DNA of 64,000 bases from Leucobacter chinensis (GCF_019049105.1 NZ_JAHQZR010000002.1:1-64000); one strand, 5' to 3'. Numbered from the stretch's first letter, positions 34,977 through 44,093 are shown. A program made the numbers and translations. Notes: generated by a model not told the origin, from the sequence alone.

Positions 34977-36038
34977 ATGGAAATTACGCACACCTGGCCG
35001 AATGTCCTTGATCAACTGCTCGGAGCCGAAGAGCTCAGCATGGCGCAGGCGGCGTGGGCGATGAACGAAATCATCACTGGCAACGCATCTGACGCGCAGA
35101 TTGGTGGCTTTTTGACGCTGCTCGCGGCTAAGGGTGTTTCGGTCAACGAGATCGTTGGCTTTCGCGACGCGATTCTCGACACGGCAATGCCGGTTGGCCT
35201 CGGCCCCGACTGCGTCGACATTGTCGGCACCGGCGGTGATCGTTTCGGTACCTTCAACGTCTCGACGACCGCGTCGATTATTACCGCCGCAACCGGGGTG
35301 CCCGTCGTCAAGCACGGAAACAGGGCGGTGAGCTCAAAATCAGGAGCGTCTGATGTACTCACCGAACTGGGCGTCGATCTCGACTACCAGTCAGACCACA
35401 TCACCTCAGTATTTGAGCAAACGAATATTTCGTTCGTCTGGGCGGCCAAGTTCTTGAGCGGTTTCAGGCACGTTGCGAAGGCGAGGGCCGATCTCGGCAT
35501 TCCCACGGTCTTCAATTTCCTCGGCCCCCTCTGCAACCCGGTGCGCCCCGAGGCCAACGCCGTCGGTGTCGCCGATCTTCGCCAGGCACCGCTGCTCGCT
35601 GGCGTCTTCCAGTTCAGGGGCGCTTCGGCACTCGTCTTTCGAGGCGATGACGGGCTCGACGAACTCTCGACGACCGGCCACTCACACATCTGGGAGGTGA
35701 GCCGTGGCTCAATCACCGAGCACGACATCGACCCCCGTGATGTAGGGCTTCCGGTGGCAAAGATCGCCGATCTTATCGGGGGAACGCCGGCTGAGAACGC
35801 GGTGACGATCCGCCGCATTCTCGAGGGGGAGCAAGGGCCAGCTCGCGATATCGCGCTGCTCAATGCCGCAGCGGGCATGGTCGCCTATGACCTCTACAAG
35901 GACCCGGCGACGGCTGAACTCGGCATGCACCAGCGCCTGCAGTCAAAGATCGAGATTGCAGCAGACGCTGTCGACTCCGGCCGGGCACTCGATCAGCTCG
36001 CACGCTGGTCGAAGGCGACGCACCCGGCCGGAGCATAG
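34977..36038 (+). CDS. trpD: Anthranilate phosphoribosyltransferase
   Basis: Second dedicated enzyme of tryptophan synthesis (anthranilate plus PRPP). From the ATG at 34977 the protein has 353 residues. The PRPP site reads VGTGGDRFGTFNVSTTASI, and KHGNRAVSSKSGASDVL binds anthranilate/PRPP. HVAKARADLGIPTVFNFLGPLCNP and GDDGLDELSTTG complete the family pattern. An upstream in-frame start would add 28 residues without resemblance to TrpD. It is isolated from other trp genes, as often next to ctaE-qcr in actinobacteria. Confidence 0.95.
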   Translation: MEITHTWPNVLDQLLGAEELSMAQAAWAMNEIITGNASDAQIGGFLTLLAAKGVSVNEIVGFRDAILDTAMPVGLGPDCVDIVGTGGDRFGTFNVSTTASIITAATGVPVVKHGNRAVSSKSGASDVLTELGVDLDYQSDHITSVFEQTNISFVWAAKFLSGFRHVAKARADLGIPTVFNFLGPLCNPVRPEANAVGVADLRQAPLLAGVFQFRGASALVFRGDDGLDELSTTGHSHIWEVSRGSITEHDIDPRDVGLPVAKIADLIGGTPAENAVTIRRILEGEQGPARDIALLNAAAGMVAYDLYKDPATAELGMHQRLQSKIEIAADAVDSGRALDQLARWSKATHPAGA

Positions 36039-36048
36039 GCGGGGCAGG

Positions 36049-36540
36049 GTGGCCAAGAAGAAGGCGAAGGTCGTCACGACGCCCGCGACGCAGGCACTCG
36101 ACGCCGCGGGGGTGGAGTACACGCTGCACGAGTACGACCACGACCCGCGCAATACTGACTTTGGGCGGGAGTGTGCCGAGCAGCTCGGGGTTGATGAGGC
36201 ACGCGTGTTCAAAACACTCGTGGTGCAGGTCGATGGCGAGTTTGCCGTCGTGATTATTCCGGTCTCGCACAAAGCCGTCTTCAAGAAGGTCGCCGCTGCG
36301 CTAGGCGCGAAGAAGGCGGATCTCGCAGCGGCCGCTGATGCCGAACGTCGAAGCGGGTACGTGCTCGGCGGCGTAAGCCCCTTCGGGCATCGCCAACCGA
36401 TGCGGGTCGTCGTTGACGAGACCGCAAACGACTGGTCGACCGTTTTTGTCTCGGCAGGCAGGAGAGGCCTCGACCTCGAGATTGCTCCCGGTGCGCTCAG
36501 CGAAGCCGCCGGGGCAGTGAGCGCTCCTCTCACGAGTTGA
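36049..36540 (+). CDS. YbaK/EbsC-type aminoacyl-tRNA deacylase
   Basis: Hydrolyses mischarged tRNA, in the best-studied case Cys-tRNA(Pro). The 163-residue protein has the INS/YbaK fold: ALDAAGVEYTLHEYDHD, EQLGVDEARVFKTLVV with the conserved Lys, the GGVSPFGHRQPMRVVVDE loop, and a terminal FVSAGRRGLDLEIAP. GTG start at 36049, 10 nt after trpD. The longer frame open upstream overlaps trpD and is not real. Confidence 0.92.
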   Translation: MAKKKAKVVTTPATQALDAAGVEYTLHEYDHDPRNTDFGRECAEQLGVDEARVFKTLVVQVDGEFAVVIIPVSHKAVFKKVAAALGAKKADLAAAADAERRSGYVLGGVSPFGHRQPMRVVVDETANDWSTVFVSAGRRGLDLEIAPGALSEAAGAVSAPLTS

Positions 36541-36572
36541 AACCGGGGAGCAAAGCCCCTCGGGGGTGAGCG

Positions 36573-37088
36573 TCAGTTCTCTAGGGTGACCGCTCGCTGT
36601 GCTGGTTCGACCGTAATGGGTGCCGTTACTGAGCGTGCGATGAAACAGTACTTGCCAACCTCGTCGTGCAGCGCGATGATCGTTGCTTCATCGTGCAGGC
36701 AGGTTTCTTCGTGCAGCCCGGCCTCTTCGCGAGCCCGGAAGGTCACAACGGGGAAGAGGCTGATCCCGGCGAACTCACCGCCCACACCATCGGCATCGAG
36801 CGCGAGTGTGCCCTCAGCGCGGCATCGATAGTCGAGAATCTCGAGCCCTTCGCGTTTCGCGAGAAACAAGAAGGTCATCATGTGGCACTCGGCCACGGCC
36901 GAGATGAGCAACAACTCAGGGTTCCAGCGATCAGCATCGCCGTGAAACACCCGCGCAGCTGAAGCCTCGATGGGGTGCAGCCCCTCGGCCTCGATGACGT
37001 GTTTGCGAGAGAATCGCCGTTCAGAAGCTTGCATTGGGGAGCCCTGCCAACGAACTTCGGTCGTGAATGAGTGCTGCTGTGCGATCAC
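36573..37088 (-). CDS. OsmC family protein
   Basis: OsmC/Ohr-fold protein of 171 residues. Members are thiol peroxidases or proteins of unknown role. FTTEVRWQG, the family His/Asp-rich loop GDADRWNPELLLISAVAECHMMTFLFLA with the conserved Cys, and a C-terminal ITVEPAQ strand are visible. A second Cys expected for hydroperoxide reduction may be the one in KYCFIA or ETCLHDE. I chose the GTG at 37088, preceded by AGAAGG 6 nt upstream. Convergent with the YbaK-type gene. Confidence 0.88.
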   Translation of the reverse strand: MIAQQHSFTTEVRWQGSPMQASERRFSRKHVIEAEGLHPIEASAARVFHGDADRWNPELLLISAVAECHMMTFLFLAKREGLEILDYRCRAEGTLALDADGVGGEFAGISLFPVVTFRAREEAGLHEETCLHDEATIIALHDEVGKYCFIARSVTAPITVEPAQRAVTLEN

Positions 37089-37290
37089 GTTGGCCCTTCT
37101 CAAAGGTGACGGTAACGGCCATTCTGCCGCTTATTCGACACCATACTCGCACGGCTTCGCGCCCGCCGCGTGATTCACGCGACGCGCCAATGACCGAAAA
37201 GAGAAATTGTGAGTGGTGCACAACTGTGGAACAATTTGTCTGAGGACCAACGAAGATCCACAAAAGAAACCCATTTCAACGGAGATCACT

Positions 37291-38460
37291 ATGATGAAAA
37301 ACACCCTTCGCACGGTCGCTCTGGCTTCAGCCGCAGCGCTCGTGCTTTCTGGTTGCAGCAGCTCAAACGACACGGCCGGCTCAGGCGAACTCGTTGGAAG
37401 CGGCAGTGGAGACCAGTGCACGATTGAATCTCCCGTGACCCTTGGCGCAGCACTCAGCCTCACCGGCGGAGCAGCGAGCTACGGCGAGTCGCAGAAGAAG
37501 GGCATCGAACTCGCCCTCGAAGAGCTCACCGAGCAGGGTGGCATCGATTACAAGCTTGAAATTGAAGACGATGCGAGCGAACCGCGCCAGGCGATTAGCG
37601 TCATGGAAGATCTCGTCAAGAAGGGCGCCAGCGGCGTTCTCGGCCCAACCCTCTCGAACACGGCCTTCCAGGCGATGCCGGTAGCTCAGGACGCCGGCAT
37701 GCCGGTTATGGGTATCTCGACCACCGCCTCGGGCGTGACCGACATGGGTGAGTACGTGTTCCGTGACTCGCTCACCGAGGCACAGGTTATTCCACAGACC
37801 ATCGAGGCTGCGGTTGCCGAGAACGACATCAAGAAGGTCGTTGTCATGTACAGCAACGACGATGCCTTCACTGAGTCGGGTTACAAGGTCATGGCAGAGG
37901 CGCTCGAAGACCAGGGCATTGAGGTGCTCGACACCCTCACGTTCTCGGCAAACGACACCGACTTCAGGAGCCTGCTCACCGCTGCTCAGAGCGAGAAGCC
38001 CGACGCGCTCATCGTTTCAGCCCTCATTGAGGCTGCGATTCCGCTCGTCACCCAGGCACGCGAGGCTGGTATCGACGCTCCGATCGTTGGCGGCAACGGC
38101 TTCAACAACCCGCTGCTCATGCAAGACGGCGGCGACGCTGCCGAGGGTGTTATTGTTGGTGCGGCTTGGAACTCGGCTTCAGACACCCCTGAAAACCAAG
38201 AGTTTCTCGCAGCGTTCGAAGCAAAGTTTGGCCACCAGCCAGACCAGTTTGCGGCACAGGCATACACCGGCCTGAAGCTCTACGACGCTGCAATTCGTAG
38301 CGAGTGCTCGGCCGAGCGCGACACTCTTCAGCAGAGCCTCGGCGCACTCAAGAACGTTTCAACCCCTCTCGGTGAGGTGAGCTTCAACGCGAATCGCGAT
38401 GCAGAGCACCCGGCCGTCGTGCAGATCGTCAAAGACGGCACGTTTGCGGTGTTGAACTAA
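37291..38460 (+). CDS. Liv-type ABC transporter substrate-binding lipoprotein
   Basis: Extracellular receptor (389 aa precursor) of a branched-chain-amino-acid-type (HAAT) transporter. The signal peptide has lipobox LSGC (C22), followed by a Ser/Gly linker. The Leu/Ile/Val-binding fold opens with VTLGAALSLTGGAASYGESQKKGIELALEE and continues with GVLGPTLSNTAF and PVMGISTTASG. ATG at 37291 with GGAG 6 nt upstream; a longer frame is open but lacks a signal sequence. First of five co-oriented genes. Confidence 0.93.
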   Translation: MMKNTLRTVALASAAALVLSGCSSSNDTAGSGELVGSGSGDQCTIESPVTLGAALSLTGGAASYGESQKKGIELALEELTEQGGIDYKLEIEDDASEPRQAISVMEDLVKKGASGVLGPTLSNTAFQAMPVAQDAGMPVMGISTTASGVTDMGEYVFRDSLTEAQVIPQTIEAAVAENDIKKVVVMYSNDDAFTESGYKVMAEALEDQGIEVLDTLTFSANDTDFRSLLTAAQSEKPDALIVSALIEAAIPLVTQAREAGIDAPIVGGNGFNNPLLMQDGGDAAEGVIVGAAWNSASDTPENQEFLAAFEAKFGHQPDQFAAQAYTGLKLYDAAIRSECSAERDTLQQSLGALKNVSTPLGEVSFNANRDAEHPAVVQIVKDGTFAVLN

Positions 38461-38488
38461 CCCTTCACTACCTAGGAATCTACTTCTC

Positions 38489-39364
38489 ATGCAGCAGCTG
38501 TTAAACGGTGTGTTTATCGGCTCGATCTATGCGCTCTTTGCCATCGGGTTTACCCTGGTGTTTGGCATCCTGGATCGACTGAACCTGGCACACCCAGCCG
38601 TCTTTGCCGCCTCGGCATTTGTGGGCATCGGTATCGCCGAAAAGCTTGAACTCTCAATTTGGGTAATCATGCTTATCGTGTTCGTGTTCGGCGCCATTCT
38701 CGGCCTCATCATTGAACGCTTCGCGTTTCGACCGCTCAAAAACCGAGCCGACGCCCACTTCGCTGGCCTCATCGCTTCTATCGCCATGAGCGGCATGATC
38801 GTCGCACTGCTGCAGGCCGTGTTCGGCCCAAACACCCGGCGCTTTCCTCAGGGCACTGTTCCTGAGGGCAGCATCGAGGTGTTTGGGGCGAACGCGACCT
38901 ACCTTCAGATCGCGATCCTTGCGATCTCGATTGGTCTGGTGATCGCGCTCACGATTCTCGTGCAGCGTTCATCGCTCGGGCGTTCAATGCGCGCGGTCGC
39001 CGAGAACCCGACCGCGGCACGCGTGCTCGGCATCAGCGTTGACCGCGTCACCGCAACCACCTTCGCCATTTCATCGGCGCTCGGTGCGGTTGCGGGTGTG
39101 CTTTTCGCCCTCAACGTCAACAGTGCTCAGCTGTCGATGGGCAGCTCGATCGAGCTCAAAGGCCTCGCCGTTATCATTCTCGGAGGCATGGGCTCGCTGC
39201 CCGGCGCACTCGCCGGTGGCCTCATTCTCGGCATCGCCGAGGTGTTTGCAATTCAGTACTTCGGCTCGAGCTGGCGGGATCTCATTGCGTTCGCGCTGCT
39301 CTTCATTATTCTTCTCCTGCGCCCGCAGGGGCTCTTCGGCAAGAAGAAGGTGCGTGAAGTCTAA
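38489..39364 (+). CDS. Liv-type ABC transporter permease, LivH family
   Basis: Integral membrane permease of 291 residues with about eight hydrophobic segments. The opening QQLLNGVFIGSIYALFAIGFTLVFGILDRLNLAHPA and the EAA-like segment GRSMRAVAENPTAARVLGISVDRV are typical of LivH. AVIILGGMGSLPGALAGGLILGIAE is the usual C-terminal helix pair. It overlaps the next gene by 1 bp. Confidence 0.94.
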   Translation: MQQLLNGVFIGSIYALFAIGFTLVFGILDRLNLAHPAVFAASAFVGIGIAEKLELSIWVIMLIVFVFGAILGLIIERFAFRPLKNRADAHFAGLIASIAMSGMIVALLQAVFGPNTRRFPQGTVPEGSIEVFGANATYLQIAILAISIGLVIALTILVQRSSLGRSMRAVAENPTAARVLGISVDRVTATTFAISSALGAVAGVLFALNVNSAQLSMGSSIELKGLAVIILGGMGSLPGALAGGLILGIAEVFAIQYFGSSWRDLIAFALLFIILLLRPQGLFGKKKVREV

Positions 39365-41076
39365 TGATTAGCGAATCAGTTCTCGTTTTCATCGCGCTCA
39401 ACGCGATCTTTGCCTTTTCTTTCTATGCCGTACTCGTTGCAGGCCAGCTGAGTCTCGGCCAGGCGGGCTTCGCGGGCATCGCCGCCTTCACTGCGGCCGC
39501 GATTACCCCGGCTCCCACAGCTTGGGGGACCATCCCGACGCTGCTCTTTGCCATCGCCGTGGGCATGGTGGTCGGCGCACTCGCGGCGACGATTCTCGGT
39601 CTTCCCACGATGCACTTGCGCGGGGTCTTCCTCGCGATCGCGACGCTCGGCTTTGCCGAGGCCATTCGCATCTTCATCCTCAACCAGGAGTGGACGGGTG
39701 GGGCACAGGGCATTCAGGTGCCCAAGATTCTTACCCCGACCATTGCGTGGGTTATTCTCGCGCTCGTCGCATACTGGTTCTGGCGCCAGGGGCGCTCACG
39801 CTACGGTCGTGCGCTTGAGGCGATTCGCGAAGACGAACTCGCTGCCCGTGCCATCGGCATCGACGTTGGCCGTCACCGCCTCTCAGCGTTCATCGCTGCA
39901 GGCGCCATCGCTGGCCTGTATGGCGTACTCTGGGCCTTCTACATGCGACTCGTCGCACCAGAAGACTTCGGTTTTAGCACGGCCATCGACGGCCTCGTAA
40001 CCGCGGTCGTTGGCGGCACCACAAACTTCTTCGGTCCGCTGCTCGGCAGCGGTTTCCAGACGATGCTGCCAGAGGTGCAGCGCATGATCGGCATCGATGC
40101 TGGGTGGATCAGGCCGTTTATCTCGGGCTTGCTCCTGCTCATCGTCATTTTGTACCTGCCCGGCGGCATCGCGAGTCTCGTACCCCGCCGCAAGCAGAAG
40201 ATCGACGTCGAGGCGCTCAAGAACATCAACGCCGAAGGCCTCGCATTGCGCGAGCACCCGAAAGCTGGCGAGACCGTTATCGAGCTCAAGGGGCTCGCCA
40301 AGGAGTACGGCGGCGTGCACGCTGTGCAAGGTGTTGATCTCACGGTACGAAGTGGCGACGTCGTAGGCCTTATCGGGCCGAACGGTGCCGGCAAGACGAC
40401 ACTCGTGAACATGATCTCGGGCCTCATTCCGCCGACCTCGGGTACGGCCACGGTGCTCGGTGTCGATATCTCGAAGACCCCGGTTCACAAAGTTGCCGCC
40501 GCTGGCCTCACACGCACGTTCCAGCATTCGAAGCTCTTCAACCGGCTGAGTGCTCTCGAGAACGTGCTCATTGGCACACACCTGATCGCCAAACCTACCT
40601 TCCTGCGCCGCCTCATCTGGCTGCCGTCGGCGAAGCGCGACGAGCAGATTGCGCTCGCTCACGCAGCTCGCTGCCTCGACAAGGTTGGGTTGCTCGATAA
40701 GGCCAATGTTGAGGCCGGAGCCCTCTCGTACGGCGATCAGCGCCGCCTCGAGATCGCCAGGGCTCTCGCGGCCGATCCATCGGTGCTCATTCTTGACGAG
40801 CCCGCCGCAGGCATGAACCACGTTGAGGCTGAGGGACTCTCGGCGCTCATCACGCAGCTTGCGGCCGACGGTCTCACGGTCATCTTCATCGAGCACAACG
40901 TGGGCATGGTGCTCGGCACCTGTAACCACATCGCCGTGCTCAACTTCGGCAAGATGCTCGCGAGCGGTACTCCAGAAGAGATCGCCGCCGACGAGCGTGT
41001 GATCGAGGCTTACCTCGGCGCAGCAACCGAAGACGATGACGCTAAGCAGGAAAGTGGGGAGGCGGTCTCAGAATGA
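39364..41076 (+). CDS. Fused LivM permease and LivG ATPase
   Basis: One 570-residue polypeptide holds two normally separate subunits. Residues about 1-285 are a LivM permease with eight or more membrane segments and GRALEAIREDELAARAIGIDVGRHR. After a ~25-residue linker, about 300-555 is a LivG ATPase. Its Walker A is GPNGAGKTT, the signature region is LSYGDQRRLEIARALAADP, Walker B is VLILDEPAAGMNHVEAE, and the switch His follows in FIEHNVGMV. The frame is open throughout. The start overlaps livH and the end overlaps the LivF gene by 4 bp. Confidence 0.95.
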   Translation: MISESVLVFIALNAIFAFSFYAVLVAGQLSLGQAGFAGIAAFTAAAITPAPTAWGTIPTLLFAIAVGMVVGALAATILGLPTMHLRGVFLAIATLGFAEAIRIFILNQEWTGGAQGIQVPKILTPTIAWVILALVAYWFWRQGRSRYGRALEAIREDELAARAIGIDVGRHRLSAFIAAGAIAGLYGVLWAFYMRLVAPEDFGFSTAIDGLVTAVVGGTTNFFGPLLGSGFQTMLPEVQRMIGIDAGWIRPFISGLLLLIVILYLPGGIASLVPRRKQKIDVEALKNINAEGLALREHPKAGETVIELKGLAKEYGGVHAVQGVDLTVRSGDVVGLIGPNGAGKTTLVNMISGLIPPTSGTATVLGVDISKTPVHKVAAAGLTRTFQHSKLFNRLSALENVLIGTHLIAKPTFLRRLIWLPSAKRDEQIALAHAARCLDKVGLLDKANVEAGALSYGDQRRLEIARALAADPSVLILDEPAAGMNHVEAEGLSALITQLAADGLTVIFIEHNVGMVLGTCNHIAVLNFGKMLASGTPEEIAADERVIEAYLGAATEDDDAKQESGEAVSE

Positions 41077-41801
41077 GCGAACCGATTCTCAGTGTGAAAG
41101 ACCTCGCCGTTTCGTACGGCAAGGTGCAGGCCGTACGCGGCGTTTCGTTCGACGTAACCGAGGGCACCCTCGTGACGCTCGTTGGTGCCAACGGCGCCGG
41201 CAAGTCGTCAATCATTAACGCCATCACCGGCATGCTGAAGCCCTCGGGTGGCAGCATCACCTTCGAGGGGCGCAACATCACTCGCACCTCGGCCCACAAG
41301 CTCGTGAAGCAGGGGCTCGTGCAGGTACCAGAGGGTCGTCAGATTCTCAGCACCCTCACGATCGAAGAGAACATGCAGCTTGGCGCGAAGAACCACCGCA
41401 AGGGGTCTGCTCAGGCCATCGCAGAGATGTACGAGCGCTTCCCGGTGCTCGGCGAACGCCGTCACCTCGCTGCCGGTTCGCTCTCGGGCGGCGAGCAGCA
41501 GATGCTCGCGATCGCGCGCGCCATGCTCACGAAACCGCACCTCATTCTCATGGACGAGCCCTCGATGGGCCTCGCCCCAAAGATCGTCGACGAGGTGTTC
41601 AAGGTCATCGAAGAGATTCGCGCGTCGGGCTCGACCGTGGTGCTCGTCGAGCAGAACGCCCGCAGGGCGCTGCAGGCAGCAAACGACGGCCACATTTTGC
41701 AAAACGGCGAGGTCGTTCGTTCGGGCTCGGCCCGTGACCTGCTCGCCGACGACAGCATCATTCAGGCATATCTCGGTACGGGAGGTACCACCGCATCATG
41801 A
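41073..41801 (+). CDS. Liv-type ABC transporter ATPase, LivF family
   Basis: Second nucleotide-binding subunit (242 aa). Walker A is GANGAGKSS, the LivF-type GLVQVPEGRQILSTLTIEENMQLGA follows, the signature is LSGGEQQML, and Walker B is LILMDEPSMGLAP. It overlaps the permease-ATPase fusion by 4 bp upstream and the oxidase gene by 4 bp downstream. Confidence 0.95.
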   Translation: MSEPILSVKDLAVSYGKVQAVRGVSFDVTEGTLVTLVGANGAGKSSIINAITGMLKPSGGSITFEGRNITRTSAHKLVKQGLVQVPEGRQILSTLTIEENMQLGAKNHRKGSAQAIAEMYERFPVLGERRHLAAGSLSGGEQQMLAIARAMLTKPHLILMDEPSMGLAPKIVDEVFKVIEEIRASGSTVVLVEQNARRALQAANDGHILQNGEVVRSGSARDLLADDSIIQAYLGTGGTTAS

Positions 41802-43030
41802 CTGGCAGCCAGTCTCCACGCAACATTCGCCGAAGCGTTCCCAAGTGGAGCGACATCTCGTCGTATCTCGAGTTCAAGAAGCCGAAGTTCAACGCGACCG
41901 AGCGTCGCCTGAGCCAGGCGCTCACGGTCAAAGACCTCGCAAAAATTGCCCGCCGTCGCACGCCGCGCTCAGTATTCGATTACGTGCACGGCGCTGCCGA
42001 GGGCGAGGTCAGTATTGCTCGCGCCCGATCCACGTTTCAAAAAGTCGAGTTTATGCCGCGGGTGCTGCACGACGTCTCTGACGTGAGCACCGAGACGACC
42101 ATTCTCGGCAAGCCTGCCGCGTTCCCGCTCCTTCTCGCACCGACCGGGTTCACCCGCATGATGCAGCACGAGGGAGAGGTCGCGGTCGCTCGGTCGGCGG
42201 CCAGGGCAGGGGTTCCGTACTCGCTCTCGACGATGGGCACGACCTCACCGGCCGAGCTCGTCACCGAGGTGCCCGACGGCAACAATTGGTTCCAGCTCTA
42301 CCTCTGGAAAGATCGCGACGCGTCGCGCCAGCTCATCGACGAGGTGCGAAAGGCGGGCTACGACACACTCGTGCTCACCGTCGATACCCCCGTCGCCGGC
42401 AACCGCCTGCGTGACGAGCGTAACGGCCTCACGATTCCGCCGACGCTCAGCCTCAAGACGATGATCGACTTCGCGCTCTACCCGCAGTGGTGGGGTAACG
42501 TGCTCACAACCGAACCGATTGAGTTTGCTTCGTTCCGTTCATTCGACGGCACCGTCGCTGAGCTCGTGGGGCAGATGTTCGACCCCGCGCTCAGCATGAA
42601 CGACGTTCAGTGGCTACGTGACGAGTGGGAGGGCAAGCTCGTCATCAAGGGCATCCAGTCGGTCGAAGACGCACGTCGCGTTCTCGACCTAGGTGTTGAC
42701 GGCATGGTTGTCTCGAACCATGGCGGGCGCCAGCTCGACCGCGCACCAACACCGCTCGAGTTGCTGCCACACGTCGCAGAGGCGGTCAACGAACGTGCTG
42801 AGATCTACATCGACACCGGCATTCTTTCTGGCGCCGACGTGCTTGCAGCGGTGGGCCTTGGGGCAACCGCCGCGATGGTCGGTCGTGCCTACCTCTACGG
42901 GCTCATGGCCGGGGGAGAGCGCGGGGTCGACAAGATGTTCGACATCATGCGCGCAGAGGCGGTTCGCACCATGCAGCTCATGGGCGCCCAAAACGTCTCA
43001 GAACTGCGCGGCAGGGTCACGCTGCCGTAA
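41798..43030 (+). CDS. FMN-dependent alpha-hydroxy-acid dehydrogenase/oxidase (LldD-like)
   Basis: Oxidises an L-2-hydroxyacid such as lactate to the keto acid. In the 410-residue protein the FMN barrel shows PLLLAPTGFTRMMQHEGEVAVARSA, YSLSTMGTTSPAELV and FQLYLWKDR. LVIKGIQSVEDARR contains the Lys, and VSNHGGRQLDRAPTPLELLP contains the catalytic His and Arg. IDTGILSGADVLAAVGLGATAAMVGRAYLYG binds the phosphate. It is translationally coupled to the transporter (4-bp overlap), which suggests that the transporter brings in its substrate. A terminator follows. Confidence 0.92.
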   Translation: MTGSQSPRNIRRSVPKWSDISSYLEFKKPKFNATERRLSQALTVKDLAKIARRRTPRSVFDYVHGAAEGEVSIARARSTFQKVEFMPRVLHDVSDVSTETTILGKPAAFPLLLAPTGFTRMMQHEGEVAVARSAARAGVPYSLSTMGTTSPAELVTEVPDGNNWFQLYLWKDRDASRQLIDEVRKAGYDTLVLTVDTPVAGNRLRDERNGLTIPPTLSLKTMIDFALYPQWWGNVLTTEPIEFASFRSFDGTVAELVGQMFDPALSMNDVQWLRDEWEGKLVIKGIQSVEDARRVLDLGVDGMVVSNHGGRQLDRAPTPLELLPHVAEAVNERAEIYIDTGILSGADVLAAVGLGATAAMVGRAYLYGLMAGGERGVDKMFDIMRAEAVRTMQLMGAQNVSELRGRVTLP

Positions 43031-43044
43031 ACGATGTACCGAGG

Positions 43045-43089
43045 AAGCCCCGGCTTGTTTCACCGAGTGTGAGCAGCCGGGGCTTTTTC
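43045..43089 (+). terminator. Terminator of the transporter-oxidase operon
   Basis: Arms 43045-43055 and 43075-43085 (aagccccggct and its complement) followed by a T-run, 15 bp after the oxidase stop. Confidence 0.85.
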
Positions 43090-43335
43090 GATGTTACGGG
43101 CGGTTTCGAGAAAGGCGCGGGCGGCAAAGCCCGGTGGCTGCGAACCCTGCTTCCAGATCGCGCCGAGCTGTCGCCGAAAGCTCACCCGATCGACACGCAC
43201 CCGTACGAGCCGGCCTTTCTCAAGGTACCCAACCGTGGTGCAAGTGCTGATGACCGCAGGCGCAACGTTCGCCGCTGCCGACTCGAGCACCGCGGTATTG
43301 CTCGCGAGTTCGAGGGCTGGCCGCACGAGGGGTGG
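43060..43335 (-). pseudogene. Remnant of a LysR-type regulator (C-terminal part)
   Basis: Read on the complement, about 80 residues match the end of a LysR-type effector domain: RPALELASNTAVLESAAA, then APAVIS, YLEKGRLVRVRVD and FRRQLGAIWKQGS, with a final ARAFLETARN. There is no DNA-binding helix-turn-helix, and the family resemblance stops at about 43330. The frame stays open a little further upstream with unrelated sequence, so this is a 3' fragment left after a deletion. It probably once regulated a divergent gene or the adjacent oxidase operon. Confidence 0.65.
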
Positions 43336-43455
43336 AGCTACCTCTTCGTTCCCGTGCTGCTCGGTGCCGTTGTCTTGAGCGCCTGTGGTCTCGCATATCG
43401 CTTCATCGTGAAGCGTTGCCAGCAACCGCGCGCCTCAGAGAGCACCGTAAAATAG
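43336..43455 (+). pseudogene. Remnant of a small membrane protein (C-terminal part)
   Basis: The frame ends HEGWSYLFVPVLLGAVVLS, then ACGLAYRFIVKR and a polar tail. This is one good membrane helix with a basic flank. Upstream the same frame runs antisense through the LysR remnant, so the true 5' part is missing. Both remnants seem to end at the same junction near 43330. It may be a chance frame. Confidence 0.35.
43448..43453 (+). promoter_or_regulatory. -10-like box TAAAAT before the frameshifted membrane protein
   Basis: TAAAAT is followed by 6 nt and ATG 43460, the same leaderless spacing as at other genes here. Confidence 0.4.
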
Positions 43456-43459
43456 CAGA

Positions 43460-44006
43460 ATGACCCTCACGGCCCGCGATCGCGACCTGACCTCGTGGGT
43501 ATTGCTGTCACTCACGTGCCTCACACTCGCCCTCGCGGGCCTTGGCGAAGTCACGCATGCGTTGCTGTGGCAGGACCAGAGCGGGGCGCCGCTGCTCTCG
43601 TTGAGTGTCGTGTTGCTTGCGCTCTCGAGTGCGTCCTTGCTCGCCATGGCGCTCGTCACGCTCGGCCGCCGCGACGCGTACAACTGGTCGAACCAGGGGC
43701 ACCGAATACCGCAACGCCTCGTGCGATGGCCACTCACCGCAGGCTGGGGCATCGCCGTGGGGGTTTCTATTCGTCATGAATCTCTGGCTCATCATGAGCC
43801 CGGGGTCAACGGGCATGGCAGCGACCGCCAACACTCGCTTCACCATGGGGGCCCTCGCGCTCGTAGGCTCCTTTGCCACGTTTCTGACCGCTCCGGTCAT
43901 CGCACCATGGGCCTTCGCGGCATTTCAGGCACTCTGGGGCCTCGTTGTCATCGTGGTCACCGTGAGAGGCATCATTTCGTTGGCAACGAGACGATCCACT
44001 CGCTAG
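43460..44006 (+). pseudogene. Hypothetical four-helix membrane protein with a frameshift
   Basis: The first ~100 codons (MTLTARDRDLTSWVLLSL and two membrane segments, up to TAGWGIAVG) have good membrane-protein character. The frame then turns into a His/Arg/Gly-rich nonsense tail. The +1-shifted frame continues as FLFVMNLWLIMSPGSTGM with two more membrane helices and stops at 44006. The switch point is the G5 run at 43759-43763; with four G's the reading frame would be continuous, about 181 residues. This is either a real disabling mutation, a phase-variable tract or an assembly error. Family unknown. Confidence 0.75.
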
Positions 44007-44093
44007 TCGGCGGGAGTTGCACGCCACGCAAACGCCATGAACCCGTTACTTTCCCGTAACCGCGTCGACAGTTTCAGCGGTCAGGCTCGTCTC

